Of a stretch of 64,000 nucleotides of DNA, positions 33,766-45,383 are shown piece after piece. Every line of letters starts with the position of its first letter. Positions within the stretch are counted from its first letter, which is position 1. The position numbers were made by a program, and so were the translations under genes. Origin of the DNA: Euborellia annulipes (lineage: Eukaryota > Arthropoda > Insecta > Dermaptera > Anisolabididae); assembly GCA_023213315.1 (NCBI GenBank), contig JAKCPI010000901.1, forward strand, positions 248,001 to 312,000, given 5' to 3'. The notes under the pieces are model-generated. The model was not told the DNA's origin. It saw nothing but the letters and a program-made list of their open reading frames with translations, and ran no database searches.

Positions 33766-34059
33766 GTAGAAGATTTATTTTATTTATTTTAAAGTAGAAA
33801 TTTCTAGTCAAATTAAATTGAAATTGTTTTTAGTTTCAGTTTTCTATTAACTTGACTGACACAAAGTGATTGAAAAAATGTTCATGTCACTGGAATCAGT
33901 TTTTAGAAAAAGCTCAGGTACACTGGGTTAAATATCCTTTTAGTGTAGAAGCTGACAGTAACAAAAACAACACCGGCTTTATTTAATGGAATTTGCCATA
34001 AATACCATCCTTTTATTTATAATTATCGAACCTTTCACTTATGCGACAAATAATCCTTG

Positions 34060-34140
34060 CAAAAATTCTAGGGGTGTCATTTTAGATTTTTAATGAGAAG
34101 GGCGGCGGGGGGGGGAGTGGGGAACAAATTTTTTACAAAT
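34060..34140. other. Short G-rich stretch
   Basis: GGCGGCGGGGGGGGGAG within AT-rich DNA. Possibly part of an eroded hAT element; no ends seen. Confidence 0.25.
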
Positions 34141-34339
34141 CTTTTTTTTTACTTTCTATCCTCCCTGTATTAAATATATATATTTTATATTAATTATTCT
34201 AAGTTAAAAAAGAGTAAATTTAATTATTTAGTAAAAACAGTTAGAGTTAACTAACCAGTTGATTGCTCGAAGGTTTACTTTTATTGATTTTTTCAGATAT
34301 TCAGAAATAATAAATATATATTAGGCAATATTGACTGAT

Positions 34340-34600
34340 ATTGTAATTTTTTTAACAGTTTCGGTTCCATACTGAACCAATATGATGTTTCAGTATGGAA
34401 CCGAAACTGTTAAAAAAAATTGCAATATCATTATTATGGGACTTTTTAATTATAGACCACATTTTGTATTAATTATTAAAAATATAAATACTGTATAACG
34501 TTTTGACTGCTTATTCTAAAGGCCAGTAGTCGAAACGTTGTAGCAGAATAAGCAGTCGAAACGTAATACATAGCGTCCTAATATTTATTTATTATTTTCG
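34340..34600. mobile_element. Foldback with CGAAAC hairpin followed by family F copy
   Basis: TTTTTAACAGTTTCGGTTCC and GGAACCGAAACTGTTAAAAA are inverted around ATATGATG. Family F follows: TTATGGGACTTTTTAATTAT, AGACCACATTTTG and AATAAGCAGTCGAAACG. Confidence 0.7.
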
Positions 34601-35959
34601 AATATCTGAAAAAATCAACAAAATAATAAACGTTCAAAAAATCAAAAGTAATTTTAATAAACAATAAGAAAAAGTAAAAATGCAAATTTTTTTTATTTAA
34701 ATGAAATTTATTGGAAAAAAAATAAATAAATTGTGAAAATATTCAGAAAACAAAATTCATTAATCACAAATTTTCATTCAAATTCATTTAATTTAAAAAA
34801 TTTCTTAAATTTATTTGACTAACCCGTTCTATTCAAATAGGTCAAAAATTAAAAATTTTTACTATATAAAACAATTTAAAAAATATATTTAGGCCTAATT
34901 TTTTTTTAATCTTGGAGGGAGGGCAATGCCTCTTAACCCACCTCATCCTGTACAATGGATTCGTTTGTGTTTATTTTATTTATTTTTTCTAAATAATGAC
35001 CTAATATATTGTACGTTATTATTTATTATATTTTCCATTTATAAACAATAAACTTAGTCAAAATAAAAAGGATATAACTATTATTCCTATTTCTAGTTGG
35101 AAAAATTAATTACGTAAAAATTTTGAAATCATATTTTCTTAACCGATTAAAAAAAAAAAAAAATTAACCGTAAGAATATTAACCGGTTAACCGATAAAAA
35201 ATTTACTGTTAAATATATATGTGATGCACTTAGATCTTATTCAAGAGAAGTATCTTGTGATAAATAGATAATTTAAATAAATATTTCCTTTAACACAGGG
35301 TAGATAAAATTCTAAACAACTCATTCCAGACTGAAGCAAAAATTAGATTCATTAATTATTGTTGTAGTAGTAAATAAGAGAGATGAAAGAAAGCTCAGCG
35401 TTTCTTTCTTAGCACTTTATTTGTTTAGTCTGGATCCAAAGTTATGAATAATATTTATGCTGACAATCGTTAAATTTTTATTAACTTTTACTAAATACTA
35501 ACCCCTTTGTGGTATAGACATTTCATGATTTGACAATAACCATCAATTGTATTTAATTAGTAACCAAATATTTTAAATTTTGAGAGGTTTAGGCCACTTT
35601 ATGAATGTGATATATAATATAAAAGTATGTGTTTAAGACCACACTGCTGAAGTGAAAACTACTTATAGATTCTTAATATTATATATTCGCACAATTAAAA
35701 AAAAAAATTTCTTTATAAAATTCTATTTTTTTTTTAAAAAAAAATTTTGTTTTTGGGGGGGGGGGGGATTTTTTTTTTTTTAAAAAAAAAAATTTTATTT
35801 TTTTAAAGTTTGCACTTGCCTAAATCCGTCATCCGCATTGCTCGGTGAAATTACTTTTAAATATTTTTTCTTAAGGCTCCCTAAAAAATATTTATTTCAA
35901 AAGGCCTCAACTGGCTTCCGGGCTGTATAAAACGGCCTAAAAAATTTTAAATTTTATTT
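34601..35959. other. A+T-rich DNA; homopolymer cluster at 35697-35812
   Basis: No gene seen. 35697-35812 strings A, T and G runs together, including about 13 G in a row. Confidence 0.5.
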
Positions 35960-36209
35960 TATTTCTCTTATACCTATATATATATATATAAGAGAGAGAG
36001 AGAGAAAATAGTGGATTCGTATCAATAATTCGATGTCAAGATTTTGATGGAAATACATGTTTCAAGTTCAAAAAAGTAGTTCTGTCTGTGAACAAAATAT
36101 CTCAAGGACTAAACGAATTAGGATGTTGAAATTTGATATTAAAGTTAGGTCCCTCCGGCACCTAACACGAACAAAATCGTCCCAAAAGAACTAGTAGTTT
36201 ACTTATGTA

Positions 36210-36409
36210 CAGTGAGGGATAATATTAAGTCCCACCCATGCTTATTCTACTTGTGGTTATTTCATTGTTTTTATAAAAGAAAATGAAAATCTATATTGGA
36301 AATATTCTAGGTTTGAACCATGAAAGTTTCCATTTAAAAATATATAATATTTTTTTAAAAACAATGAAATAATCATAAGTAGAAAACGCTTGGGTGGGAC
36401 TTAATATTG
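36210..36409. mobile_element. MITE family E (TA target)
   Basis: TA then CAGTGAGGGATAATATTAAG, CCCACCCATG ... TGGGTGGGACTTAATATTG. The right terminus is shortened and ends at a TA that also starts the next MITE. Confidence 0.8.
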
Positions 36410-36411
36410 TA

Positions 36412-36613
36412 CAGTGGGCGCCACAAGTGCCTGATCTGCTCGAGTGTCGAGTCATGAGCTTAGTCAACCAAACCAATATTTTAAAAATAAAAAAATCATC
36501 TTTTTTGAAGGGTCAAGCTACTTTTAAGATAACACTTCATAAAGCTAATCATTTTGGTTGCCTAAGCTCAAAGCTCCACTTTCGAGCAGATCAGGCACTT
36601 GTGACGCCCACTA
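36412..36613. mobile_element. MITE family D (TA target)
   Basis: CAGTGGGCGCCACAAGTGCC ... GGCACTTGTGACGCCCACTA with TA at 36410-36411 and 36614-36615. Confidence 0.8.
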
Positions 36614-37199
36614 TATTTGTCAATTTTTTTTATTTCCTCGAAATTAACTCATAAATCAATTATTTTTCAGATGCTCTTTAAAATGTATATTCTCATTTTG
36701 CCATCAAAATTGTTTGAAGCACACTTTACTCTTGTACTTAATAGGAAAGAAAAAGAGATTGGTTGCCATGGTTTCAAAATATAAATATTTTTCAATGTTT
36801 ATAAATTTTATTTCTAGAATTGAAATGTACCGTACTGTCAGAAATTAAATATATCGACATCTGGTGTGATACGCCAGCACACTACTTTAAATTTCCAAAG
36901 TAAAGTTATGTACTGTGCGACCAGTCACATCAGATTTCTCCCTAATTCTTTAAATATTTCATTTTTTTTTCTTGGCTCTATTTAGAGAAATATTTCAAAG
37001 AGCCCCAGGAAAACTCACAGAGGAAAAATTTAATGGTGAGGGTTGATAATTTTTTTCTAAAAAAAGGTCGGTTCATTATTTTTATTGGGGTGACACACGC
37101 TCTGATTAATTATTTAATAAATTAAAGAATTTCTTATGATTCGAAATTAATTAGTAGTATGAATCATAATTAAACATTTTTAACGTAGTTAATTTTTAC

Positions 37200-37438
37200 C
37201 AGCCATTCATTGTATTCGTCTCCTTCTCGGATAAATTCTTAAAGCCTTCATTCTCCCCGTGTAGGTGGACCGTCCATTAAAATGCTCCTCGTAATGAGTG
37301 AGAGTTGTAGACGAAACAAACATCATTTGTAATATTGCTTAGTCAAGTCTTTTGAAGAATTATTTATCGAGAAAACAAATTCCAATCATGCTTCGTAACG
37401 GAAATTTTGCAATTTGCAAATTCTTTTAATTTGGGGCT

Positions 37439-37440
<2 letters not shown>
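37200..37440. other. Single-copy-looking sequence
   Basis: GC-balanced, CCCCGTGTAGGTGGACC and CTCCTCGTAATGAG near 37255-37300. No ORF. Possible non-coding regulatory sequence. Confidence 0.25.

Positions 37441-37441
<1 letters not shown>

Positions 37442-37469
<28 letters not shown>
37442..37469. repeat. Poly(T) run, about 28 bases
   Basis: Uninterrupted T run. Confidence 0.9.
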
Positions 37470-37944
37470 GAATACATCAAAGATGAAAATATTTATTTTT
37501 TCTACCTGAGGAATTTCACAACTCGAATGCTGTCATCATTTTTTTTTTTTATAATTTCCTTATTGAATTTATTGGCATATTAAAATTAAGTTATTTCACA
37601 GCTATGAGAAATAGGTAAATCACAGTGACATTTCGAATAAATAGAAAAAGGATTTTCGTGTATTATTTTATATACTGTTCATAAAAAATACCCCAAAAAT
37701 TTCACACATTTTCTCATAATTAATATTCCCATTCATAAATTGAAATTATTGTTTTTTTTTAAATAAATCTCCGCCTCCTTCCTTCTAAGTTAATCAAAAA
37801 TATTTTCTACATGTTATGAAATTTGGCAATAATTCTAGAATATAAATTTTTTATTCATTTCTATTTGAAAAATTTTATTTATTTATTTTTTTATATTATA
37901 TTATAATAAATTTCTATTCCTTAATATTTTTTTTTTTTTATTTA

Positions 37945-38118
37945 TTTAAGGTCTTTTTCGGCATCTGAGGCCATTTTGACCCCATCCCTATTTATTTGAA
38001 ATGATTGGTAGTCAATTCAAATGAAATAAATTTTTCTCGCTTGGGACGGGAAGCGAACCCAGGCCCCTAGGCACGAGAATCTAATGTCTTCTCTCGGAGC
38101 CCCGGTTCACGGGCTTAT
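37945..38118 (-). repeat. SINE family C, full copy
   Basis: TAAGGTCTTTTTCGGCATC, CCCCATCCCTATTTATTTG, CGCTTGGGACGGGAAGCG and CGGAGCCCCGGTTCACGGGC: same order as 12722-12892. Confidence 0.75.
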
Positions 38119-38541
38119 TATATAAAATTTATAAATAATTTTATAAGATGTCCAAAATTATTTAAATTAAAATTTTTAAAAATATTTCTTCTGTATTTAC
38201 TATAAGTAGCATAGCTACTAGAATTTCGGTTTAGGGGCGGTGGGGTGGGGGGATCTAGGGAACCCTCCCCCTCTCCAATACTTTAAGTAGTAAAATTTTT
38301 TCAAAATAATAAATAAAATTTGACTTCTGCCCCAACTTAATTATTTTTTTATTTTATTTTCGCCAGGGTTTACTAACGTGAGTTTACTAAATAATTTCAG
38401 AAGAATTATTTTTATTTTTTAATTACAATCGTGAAAAAATTGACTTGGTAATTCATTTCCGAAGGTTTTGGTTCTTTTTGATTTCATTTTGAATTTCGTG
38501 AGGTTCAAGATGGAAAATTCATGATTTTTTTTTTAACTTCA

Positions 38542-38605
38542 CTCAGGGGCTCACATTTGGTGAGTACGTGGATGGCGACCACGAGTTACCCGAGCTTAGT
38601 CTTTC
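38542..38605 (+). repeat. Repeat family B, 5' fragment
   Basis: CACTCAGGGGCTCACATTTG, GTACGTGGATGGCGACCACG, then AGTTACCCGAGCTTAG and divergence. Confidence 0.7.
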
Positions 38606-39760
38606 GACTTGTTTTCTAAAATGAGAATATTTCCAAACTAGCTTCTAAACATCTGAAATTTAATAAATCGTTTTAGTTACTCTAATAGAACCTAAGACCT
38701 CGAATTTTTAAATTTACAACAAATATGAGAAATAATCACAGATTAAATAACAAAACATAAATAAACTGCAGAAGTGGGATAATTTTTATTATTTATTTAT
38801 TTTTTTTTTTTAAAGAAAAATAATATATTTCAACTCATTTGACATTTAAACTATTTTAGTACATTTTTAAGTAAAACACAAATATAAATTATTTTAATGA
38901 AAAATACCATTGAAATAATATCAATATAAATAAGGTATGTCGTAATATTCAGTAAAATTTTAAAATTCTTCTTTTCTTTGATTATTTTATTGAAAATTCT
39001 TACAAATATTAATTTAAAAAATAACGAAGTTTTCTACTTCAGGATTATTATAAAGAAAAAAAAAAAAAAAAAAAAAAAACATAAAGGAGATGAATTTTGA
39101 ATAAATCTAATTATTGAGGTATTTTCTAAATTATTTTTTCCTTATTCGTGATCGATTAAAGTCAAAGAATTTAATTATTATTCTTCAACTTATATTTTGC
39201 CTTATAAATTAATCTACCGAAATATAAGAAATAAATATCAAGACTCGAGTTTGCCAATTTTCCTACACACACACACACACACACACATACATACTCATGT
39301 CGGTTTATTAAATAATAAATAACACATATAAAGTATAAAAAAGTATTCTAAATTTAATAAACAATAAAAGTTATATGTTTAAAATTCCATAAATTAAGTG
39401 AAAAACGCCCAAGTGACGCAATATGCAAATGTGCATTCCTTTTTTTTTCATTTAACTTTTTTTCTAATTTATTCTTTGAAAAGAATTTGAATTCGCCTTT
39501 GAAGAAATTTATAACTCAGCCACTTGTGTGCAAAATTCCTTAAGAGTTTGGAGGTAAATGGACTCTAATAAAAGGCCTACCTGCTTATGTTTATATTTAT
39601 AAAATAAATTAAAAATTTTAATTCCGATTATTTTTTTATGTATTGAAAATTTTATTTTGAAACATTTGTAAAAAAAAAATCAATTTAACATTCTAATGTT
39701 ATACAATGTGAACAATTTAGTCATATTCTAATAATTAAATTTGATTATTGCAATACCTCG
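38606..39760. other. A+T-rich DNA with simple repeats, no gene seen
   Basis: Poly(A) at 39056-39079 and (AC)n at 39264-39287. Nothing else. Confidence 0.5.
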
Positions 39761-39769
39761 CATAGTCCG

Positions 39770-40085
39770 GTTTCAATTGATCTTGTTTCAGTAAAGTTGA
39801 TTTTTCTTAAGGATTCAAAGAAAACAAGAAGTTTTTTTCACTTAGTCATATATTACTTGACTAGTTATTAAGTGTCAAAATAATGAATTTTTTTAAAAGT
39901 TAATTTTAAGAAGTATTTATTTGGATTGGTTTACAGATCTGGCCATGTTAACTGTTTCGGCCATCTTCAGTAAACCACTCCAAATGAATATCTCTTTCTA
40001 CAAAAATTTATTATTTTGACACCTAATAACTATTCAAGCTGAGTAAAAAAGACATCCAGTTTTGAAAAGATTAATTTATACCAGC
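39770..40085. mobile_element. Foldback element with shortened hammerhead-like motif
   Basis: TTGGATTGGTTTAC / GTAAACCACTCCAAATGAAT and AGTGTCAAAATAATGAA / TTATTTTGACACCTAATAAC are inverted. On the minus strand CTGAAGATGGCCGAAACAG keeps the core with the hairpin loop lost. Confidence 0.7.
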
Positions 40086-40217
40086 CCGACATTCTCCTAT
40101 CAAGGTTCAAATAATATTTTGTATTTTTAAATCTTTCTAAAAGTATCTACAATTTTAGAAAATTATTTTGTGCATAATTGATGTAAATATAAATTTTCTA
40201 ACATCAAATTCAAGTAA

Positions 40218-40263
40218 GAAACCCCGGCGGTATACCGCCTTGTTGCCCCGCGTAGATCCGCCA
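40218..40263. mobile_element. Possible hAT-like right terminus
   Basis: CCCCGCGTAGATCCGCCATTG reads in reverse as a CAGTGGCGGATC-type end. No left end identified. Confidence 0.35.
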
Positions 40264-40486
40264 TTGTTATTACAAAATAATATTGCCGAGAAAATGGGTC
40301 GGCTTATAATATTATTTTGATCTTAGATCTTTGATTGTTTTTATTTTATTAATTTTATATATTTTACTTTTAGTTGTTTGCAGCCATTTATTATTATTTT
40401 CTCTAGACAAGGAATAATAACTGAAGGGTCACTTCTTGTTATTTTGCAAATATATCGACCGAAATCACGCCTGGTAATCTTCAGTA

Positions 40487-40678
40487 CAGTCGTCTCAAGT
40501 GCCTGATGTGCTCGAGAGTGGAGCCTTGCACTTAGTCAACCAAACAAATATTTTTAAAATAAATAAATCATCTCTTTTTAATACAACTGAAAGAGAAAAG
40601 CTTCTTTTAAGAACTCTTCCGACTGTTGAGTTTTTTGATTTCCTAAGCTCAAAGGTACATCACTTGTGGCGCCGACTG
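40487..40678. mobile_element. MITE family D, TA-flanked
   Basis: CAGTCGTCTCAAGTGCCTG ... CACTTGTGGCGCCGACTG with TA at 40485-40486 and 40679-40680. It sits directly beside CTGAAGA (minus strand, 40478-40484), an eroded hammerhead-like site. The ORF over it is repeat-derived. Confidence 0.85.
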
Positions 40679-41169
40679 TACAAAAAATATGATTTGATGG
40701 AGGACCCGTTTAAAAATTATTTTTTCTTCAGTTTTGCATCCAAAAGACTCGCTCGTATGTTTGAAAAAATAATTTTACACAACGGGCCTTCCAACAATTC
40801 ATAGTTTTGTATTGAATATGACCAGAGACTTGATGCCGGTCCAAATATTTACAAAATAAAATGGTCCATCAAAGCTGGTGTATTATTTTACGAATATTCC
40901 TTGTCTTTATCATTCAGCGATAATTTTTATCTAATTAGTTACTCAATTACTCCGGCAAATCGGTGGAATCTTAAAAATAAACAATAAAATTAATAAATTT
41001 ATTTTGTAGAATGATATGATTTTTCATTGTGTTCAATACTTTAAACTTTTTGGAGTAGATGAAATCAATCACAACACTTTCATTGAACTATCTAAATTTT
41101 ATCAAAAAATTTTTTGGAATTTAATTTGATGATATTTGGAGAAATGAAGGGCTGAAATAATATAACACT

Positions 41170-41412
41170 TCAGCACTGCTAGAGAGACTATCTTTGTGGC
41201 CGGCAAACTGCGGCACTTTCATGTGGCTCTTCAAATTAAAAAAAAAAAAATTATTCACGCCATTTTATTTTAATGAAATTTATTATAACATCAATGACTA
41301 AAACAAAACACTAGTATATTTTTCGAACTAGTAGTTTAAAACAAAAATGATGACTTCAAAAACCTTAGAGGGTGAATTTGACTTTAAAAACTCTAAAGTT
41401 TGTCGACCCCTG
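41170..41412. mobile_element. hAT-like non-autonomous element, right end
   Basis: GTGGCCGGCAAACTGCGGC near the left and GTTTGTCGACCCCTG at the right resemble the CAGGGGTCGGCAAAC ends of hAT elements. Left border and duplication unclear. Confidence 0.45.
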
Positions 41413-41924
41413 GCTTAGACAACAAAAACGCATTCTATTAAACTTCAAAAACTAAGCTGTTTGGTTTCTAATTTCCTCAACCATCAATCTTAAAAAAATT
41501 CTGATTTTTGAGTGGTGTATATTAAAATTTTACGTGAGTTTTGTTTGACACAGGCCAGTAGCTTCACCATTATTTCAAAGGAATGTGATTTCATAGAAAC
41601 TGTCTGTAAAATAAATGGAATCGGCACCCTTAAAGCAGGTGCTCTTCGCAAACCAATAATACCTTTAGTTAGGCCTTTCCTTTATCCTTTCACTACCAAA
41701 TTTTCCAAAAAAATAAAAAAATTTAATGCGAAATTTTTAGTTTGTTTAAACAAATTTTTTTTTTACCCGAGTGGAGTTTCTTCGAACGTTTGATTGATCC
41801 TGTGCGAGGGTCACGTCTGCATTTGTGGATAACAATCTATTTGTTTTGAAGGATTTTGGGTATAATTAGTTTTTACGGACCAAGCAAAACAAATGTCAAA
41901 CTTATTGTAAAAATAAGTCAGAAA

Positions 41925-42170
41925 GTAAATTTCTCTTACCTATATATGTAATATATAGTGAGAAAGTATTCCGATCATGTCAAAAATTCGATGTCGAGAC
42001 TTTGATGGAAATACACGTTTTGAGGTCCCCTGAGTCCAAAGAAGTCGTTTTCGCAAATTGGTCTGTGTGTGTATATGTTCTTTAAGTATATTTGTAATAT
42101 TTTTCTTGAAAATTGTTTAAAGTACACTTTACTGATGTAATTCAGTTTTTTCAAATTAATTTTCCGGCTC
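41925..42170 (+). repeat. Repeat family A, internally deleted
   Basis: AATTTCTCTTACCTATATAT start. GTCTGTGTGTG joins the AATTGTTTAAAGTACAC region, skipping the middle. Confidence 0.75.
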
Positions 42171-42474
42171 TTCCTTCCATATAGAGCCAATATTAAATCC
42201 CTATGGGGATATACTTGTTAATTTGGATTCAAAAGGGGGTAGTCTTTGGAGATTTAAATTTTGAAAAATAACCATAGTTTATTTCAAGCAGTCAACATTT
42301 AAAATACCCAGAGACTATGGAAATTTTGAATCAATTGACTTTTTTACTTTTTACTTTATCTTACCCTATATGTGAAATACAAATTTAATAATTAATAATT
42401 TTTCTTAAATTCACTCAGAGGTCATAAAACGTTTTTTGTTTTTTTTTTCTAGTTTTAAGTAAACGAAACAAAAT

Positions 42475-42528
42475 GAATCGAATACTTTCTCTCTATATAT
42501 TTCATATATAGGATAAGAGAAAGTAAAA
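42475..42528 (-). repeat. Repeat family A, terminal fragment
   Basis: GAATACTTTCTCTCTATATA and GGATAAGAGAAAGTAAAAA: the left-end hairpin alone. Confidence 0.65.
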
Positions 42529-42529
42529 A

Positions 42530-43320
42530 TGCCACAGAATGTGGTGAAAAATGCCGCTGATGGGGTATATCTCTCCCGGTGGGGCATCTCATACGAAATT
42601 ACGTTAGTAACTAATAGCGTAGAGATTGCAAGTGGACAAATGATGCTATTGTATAATTCGCCTTTCTTCTTTCTTTGCTGTTTCCTGTTAGGGTTGGGAA
42701 ATTAAAAAAAAAGACGACCTAGAGAGGAAGTTTAATAAATTTTATCGGCACTGGAATGAATGACTGATTATGAAACAAAATTTGTCTCTAAAGAATAAGG
42801 CAAAATTATAAAGTAAATTATTCCCCAAATAAATAAAAAATTTTCACATTTTATTTAATAGATTATTGCATTACTTTTTTGGCAAGGCCTAAATACCTTT
42901 AAAGAACATTGTCCCAACTCAAAATTTTACAGCAGAGTGAAAAGAAAATTTACATAAAATGTATTCAGGATGATCAGCAACAATAGATATTTTTATATAA
43001 TTGAAAGTGAAGTATTTCTTTTGTAACTGATAATGCTTGTAATACAAATTTTAGTGTAATTAATCATTATACTTATATTTAAAATTAAAATCTCCTACTT
43101 CACGCATTTATATATATATTTATTTATATTCTCCGATATCGTTAAAAAATTTATTCAAAATGTGAATCACAATTTTCCATACTTTGGAAAATGATGACAC
43201 TTATTTAGTTTTATAATTTAAATAAAAACCATAAAATTCTATTTATATAAATTATGTATCACATGTCAATTATAAATTTATCTATCCCAAATGCAACTAT
43301 ATATATTTTTCACATTTTTA
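42530..43320. other. A+T-rich DNA, no gene seen
   Basis: Nothing recognised apart from ATCTCTCCCGG near 42569, a word also present near 9704 and 15750. Confidence 0.45.
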
Positions 43321-43324
43321 GCGG

Positions 43325-43365
43325 ACCTGATGATCGTACTTCATACCGAAATCGATAGTGCAGAG
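43325..43365 (+). other. Hammerhead-like motif beside a hAT MITE
   Basis: CTGATGA (43327-43333), extra T, a weak GTA..TAC hairpin, GAA, self-complementary ATCGAT, then A. It conforms to the grammar of the other sites, with poor stem II. Confidence 0.35.
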
Positions 43366-43653
43366 CAGGAGCGTATATAAGGGGGCCCCCGAAATTTTTC
43401 AAATCTATATACATATATACAGTTAAGGCTAGTTTCTATATTTTTTTTTTGAAAAAGTGCGTCGCTTAAATAAAAGAAATAAAAAAATGAAATATATTAA
43501 TATATAAGCATTTTTTTAAATAAAACTTTTGACTTTAGCAAGGCCGGGCCTCTCAAGCTCAAGTATATCCGGTATTTTAAAAATATTTTTTATATGGGGG
43601 GGGGGAGATTTAAAAATGACTTCCCCCGAATAAAATTTCTATATACGCCCCTG
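43366..43653. mobile_element. hAT-type MITE with 8-bp target duplication
   Basis: CAGGAGCGTATATAAGGGGG ... CTATATACGCCCCTG inverted ends. GTGCAGAG (43358-43365) and GTCCAGAG (43654-43661) match 7 of 8. G run at 43597-43605. Confidence 0.85.
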
Positions 43654-43739
43654 GTCCAGAGAATAAATAATTTCCAAATAACATTCGTTATTATTGTTTA
43701 CCCCTCCTTCTATATAATAAGATAACAAAAAAAAAAAAA

Positions 43740-43994
43740 AAAAACACAAAGTAAATAACAACGAGGTTGATTTATATAATAAAATAATGTTCTGTTGTTT
43801 TAAATTAAGAAGCAATTATTGTCTTTAAGAATTTTTCTTTACTGATGCCAGTAAAATCGAAACAAGTGAGAGTAAATGAGAACGAGGTTGGTTGGTTAAT
43901 AGAAAGTGTAGTTTGTGTGTTGTTTTGATTTAAGAATAGTTTAAGAGAGATGAGATATGTGATATGAACATGGATATGATACTTGTGGTTACAG
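43740..43994. other. Sequence before the first coding exon, with a diverged direct duplication
   Basis: AACAACGAGGTTGATTTATA at 43757 and GAGAACGAGGTTGGTTGGTT at 43879 begin two similar ~60-bp stretches, each ending TTGTTTT.A.TTAAGAA. The AT-rich sequence leads into a TTACAG acceptor-like site at 43994. Confidence 0.35.
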
Positions 43995-44294
43995 GCGCGT
44001 GAGCGACGATGCCCGCCGCGCGGCCGCGGTTCTCCGTCTGGCTGACAATCCTGCTGCTGGCGGCGGCTGCGGGGTCGGCATCGGGCAAGAAGTCCGATAC
44101 CGAAGTGTTGGAGGCTTTACTGCTATCAAGACTGGGAATATCGAATCGACCTCGGCCTAGCAAACCATCATACGTCCCAGAGCCCTTGAGGCGGATCTAT
44201 GAACAACAAATGGCCACTAACAGTACTGTCAATTTAGTTCAACCGGGGAGACACACGCGCTCCGCCAACACAGTACGCAGCTTCTTCCACGAAG
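43995..44294 (+). CDS. dpp: Dpp/BMP2/4-type TGF-beta ligand, first coding exon
   Basis: Start of a secreted BMP2/4-class morphogen precursor. The ATG at 44009 opens 95 codons plus one base. Residues 1-26 form a signal peptide: basic start, then the hydrophobic run WLTILLLAAAAG and a small-residue cleavage region near SASG. Residues 33-68 contain VLEALLLSRLG, RPRPSKPSYVP and LRRIYEQQ, which match the start of the BMP2/4 prodomain (leucine-rich helix, RPRPS, VP, then a Y-containing helix). N71-S-T is a possible N-glycosylation site. The exon ends in SANTVRSFFHE, a BMP2/4 signature. The donor is GAAG|GTTAGC, so translation leaves the exon in phase 1. A TTACAG acceptor-like site at 43989-43994 suggests the exon starts at 43995 with 14 bases of 5' UTR, but the pyrimidine tract is weak. 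The exon is far richer in G+C than its surroundings. The prodomain N-terminus looks short compared with vertebrate BMP2/4. Family assignment is strong; dpp rather than a lineage duplicate is inferred. Confidence 0.9.
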
Positions 44295-45090
44295 GTTAGC
44301 ATCAAATAGAGTAGACAAAAATCACTAGAAATTAACATTATTCTGAAACAATGAATTGAAAAAAAAGATAAAATAAATCCTGTTGATGATTAATTTTGTG
44401 ATGTTGGTCCTTCTATCAGAGCAATGACGTCATTTCAGTTTTTACTTGGGGGAGGAGGAAGCAAAACATTTTTTTACTTCCTGTGCTACTTAATTTACAT
44501 ATATATATATATATATACCTCTATATTTTTATCTATACCATCTTCTATACTTATTTATAGAGACAGTGTGAGTTTGTTTGTATGTAGGAGCTAAGCTCAG
44601 AATTTACTAAACGTTAGCTGTTGAAGATATATTTTTTCAAAGAAATAATCCTGACTGCATTTCCATCTGTTTTTTTATTCCTGAGAAAAATTCCATATTA
44701 ATATATTTTTGCCAATATTATATATTACTCCCCTAAAATGATTAAAACAAAGAAAAGGCAGGTGACAAAAATAAATAAATCTGAGTGCAGAGCTGGGTAG
44801 TCCGTGTCCCATCTCGATTTTTGATAGGTGATAGCATATACCCTAAGGTTTTTGAAATATTTGAAAAAAAAAAAGAAAAAAAAAAAAAGATAAGCCCTAA
44901 TGTGTTTGTTGACAGAGAAACATTTTTCCCAGGTACAAAAGCATCTAAGTAGAAGATAGTGCGCATCAGAAACCGATATTTATAGAGTTCACCCTTGCCA
45001 ATTTTACAGGGGTAAAAAAACAGACTAATTATGAAAAAAATACAATATTTATTTAACCAATGAAGTACGTGGCTGTTGATTTATACACAA
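44295..45090. other. Start of the large intron, A+T-rich
   Basis: (TA)n at 44501-44516. Nothing else seen. Confidence 0.5.
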
Positions 45091-45383
45091 GGAAGGAAGC
45101 AGGTGCAGCCAAAATTAAAGCCTCCGATTTTGTTACAATTAATGAGACGTTTCGAGAAAACTTTATTCATTTATTATTTATTCATTCTCACTGAACAAGT
45201 CAATGAATATCACACCCATAAAGAAAATACATAATAAATGTATTGTGCCCTTTTAACAACTCCGGGACAAATACAATTTGAAAGACTGATGATGAGGAAA
45301 TAAAGTTTTCTCGAAACGTCTCATTAATTGTAACAAAATCGGAGGCTTTAATTTTGGCTGCACCTGCTTCCTTCCTTGTGCAA
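45091..45383. mobile_element. Foldback element with hammerhead-like motif
   Basis: Arms 45091-45170 and 45295-45383: AAGGAAGGAAGCAGGTGCAG / CTGCACCTGCTTCCTTCC, then AAATTAAAGCCTCCGATTTT and AATGAGACGTTTCGAGAAAA with their reverses. The right arm carries CTGATGA-T-7-bp hairpin-GAAACGTC (45284-45322). Confidence 0.8.
45284..45322 (+). other. Hammerhead-like motif
   Basis: CTGATGA (45286-45292), extra T, 7-bp hairpin GAGGAAA-TAAAG-TTTTCTC with one G-U pair, GAA, ACGT, C, then TC pairing with the GA before the core. Confidence 0.4.

Larger units (their letters stand above)
35960..36937 (+). repeat. Repeat family A split by two adjoining MITEs
   Basis: Left part 35960-36207 ends TTTACTTATG. Right part 36616-36937 continues with TTTTTCAGATGCTC and ends CAGTCACATCAGATTT with the terminal hairpin. 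Confidence 0.8.

Noticed and set aside
37507..37530. CTGAGGA as a further hammerhead-like site
   Set aside because: No hairpin and no GAAA follow; a chance heptamer.
36394..40804. Repeated ORF with LVNQTNIFKINKSS at 36394, 40499 and (minus) 33151
   Set aside because: Translations of the family D MITE, which is palindromic and lacks room for a transposase.
41512..41793. 93-codon + strand ORF
   Set aside because: No recognisable family, no nearby splice partner or promoter. Possible but unsupported.
43930..44163. Minus-strand ORF over the first dpp exon
   Set aside because: Antisense to a clear BMP2/4 exon; open only because of its GC-rich composition.
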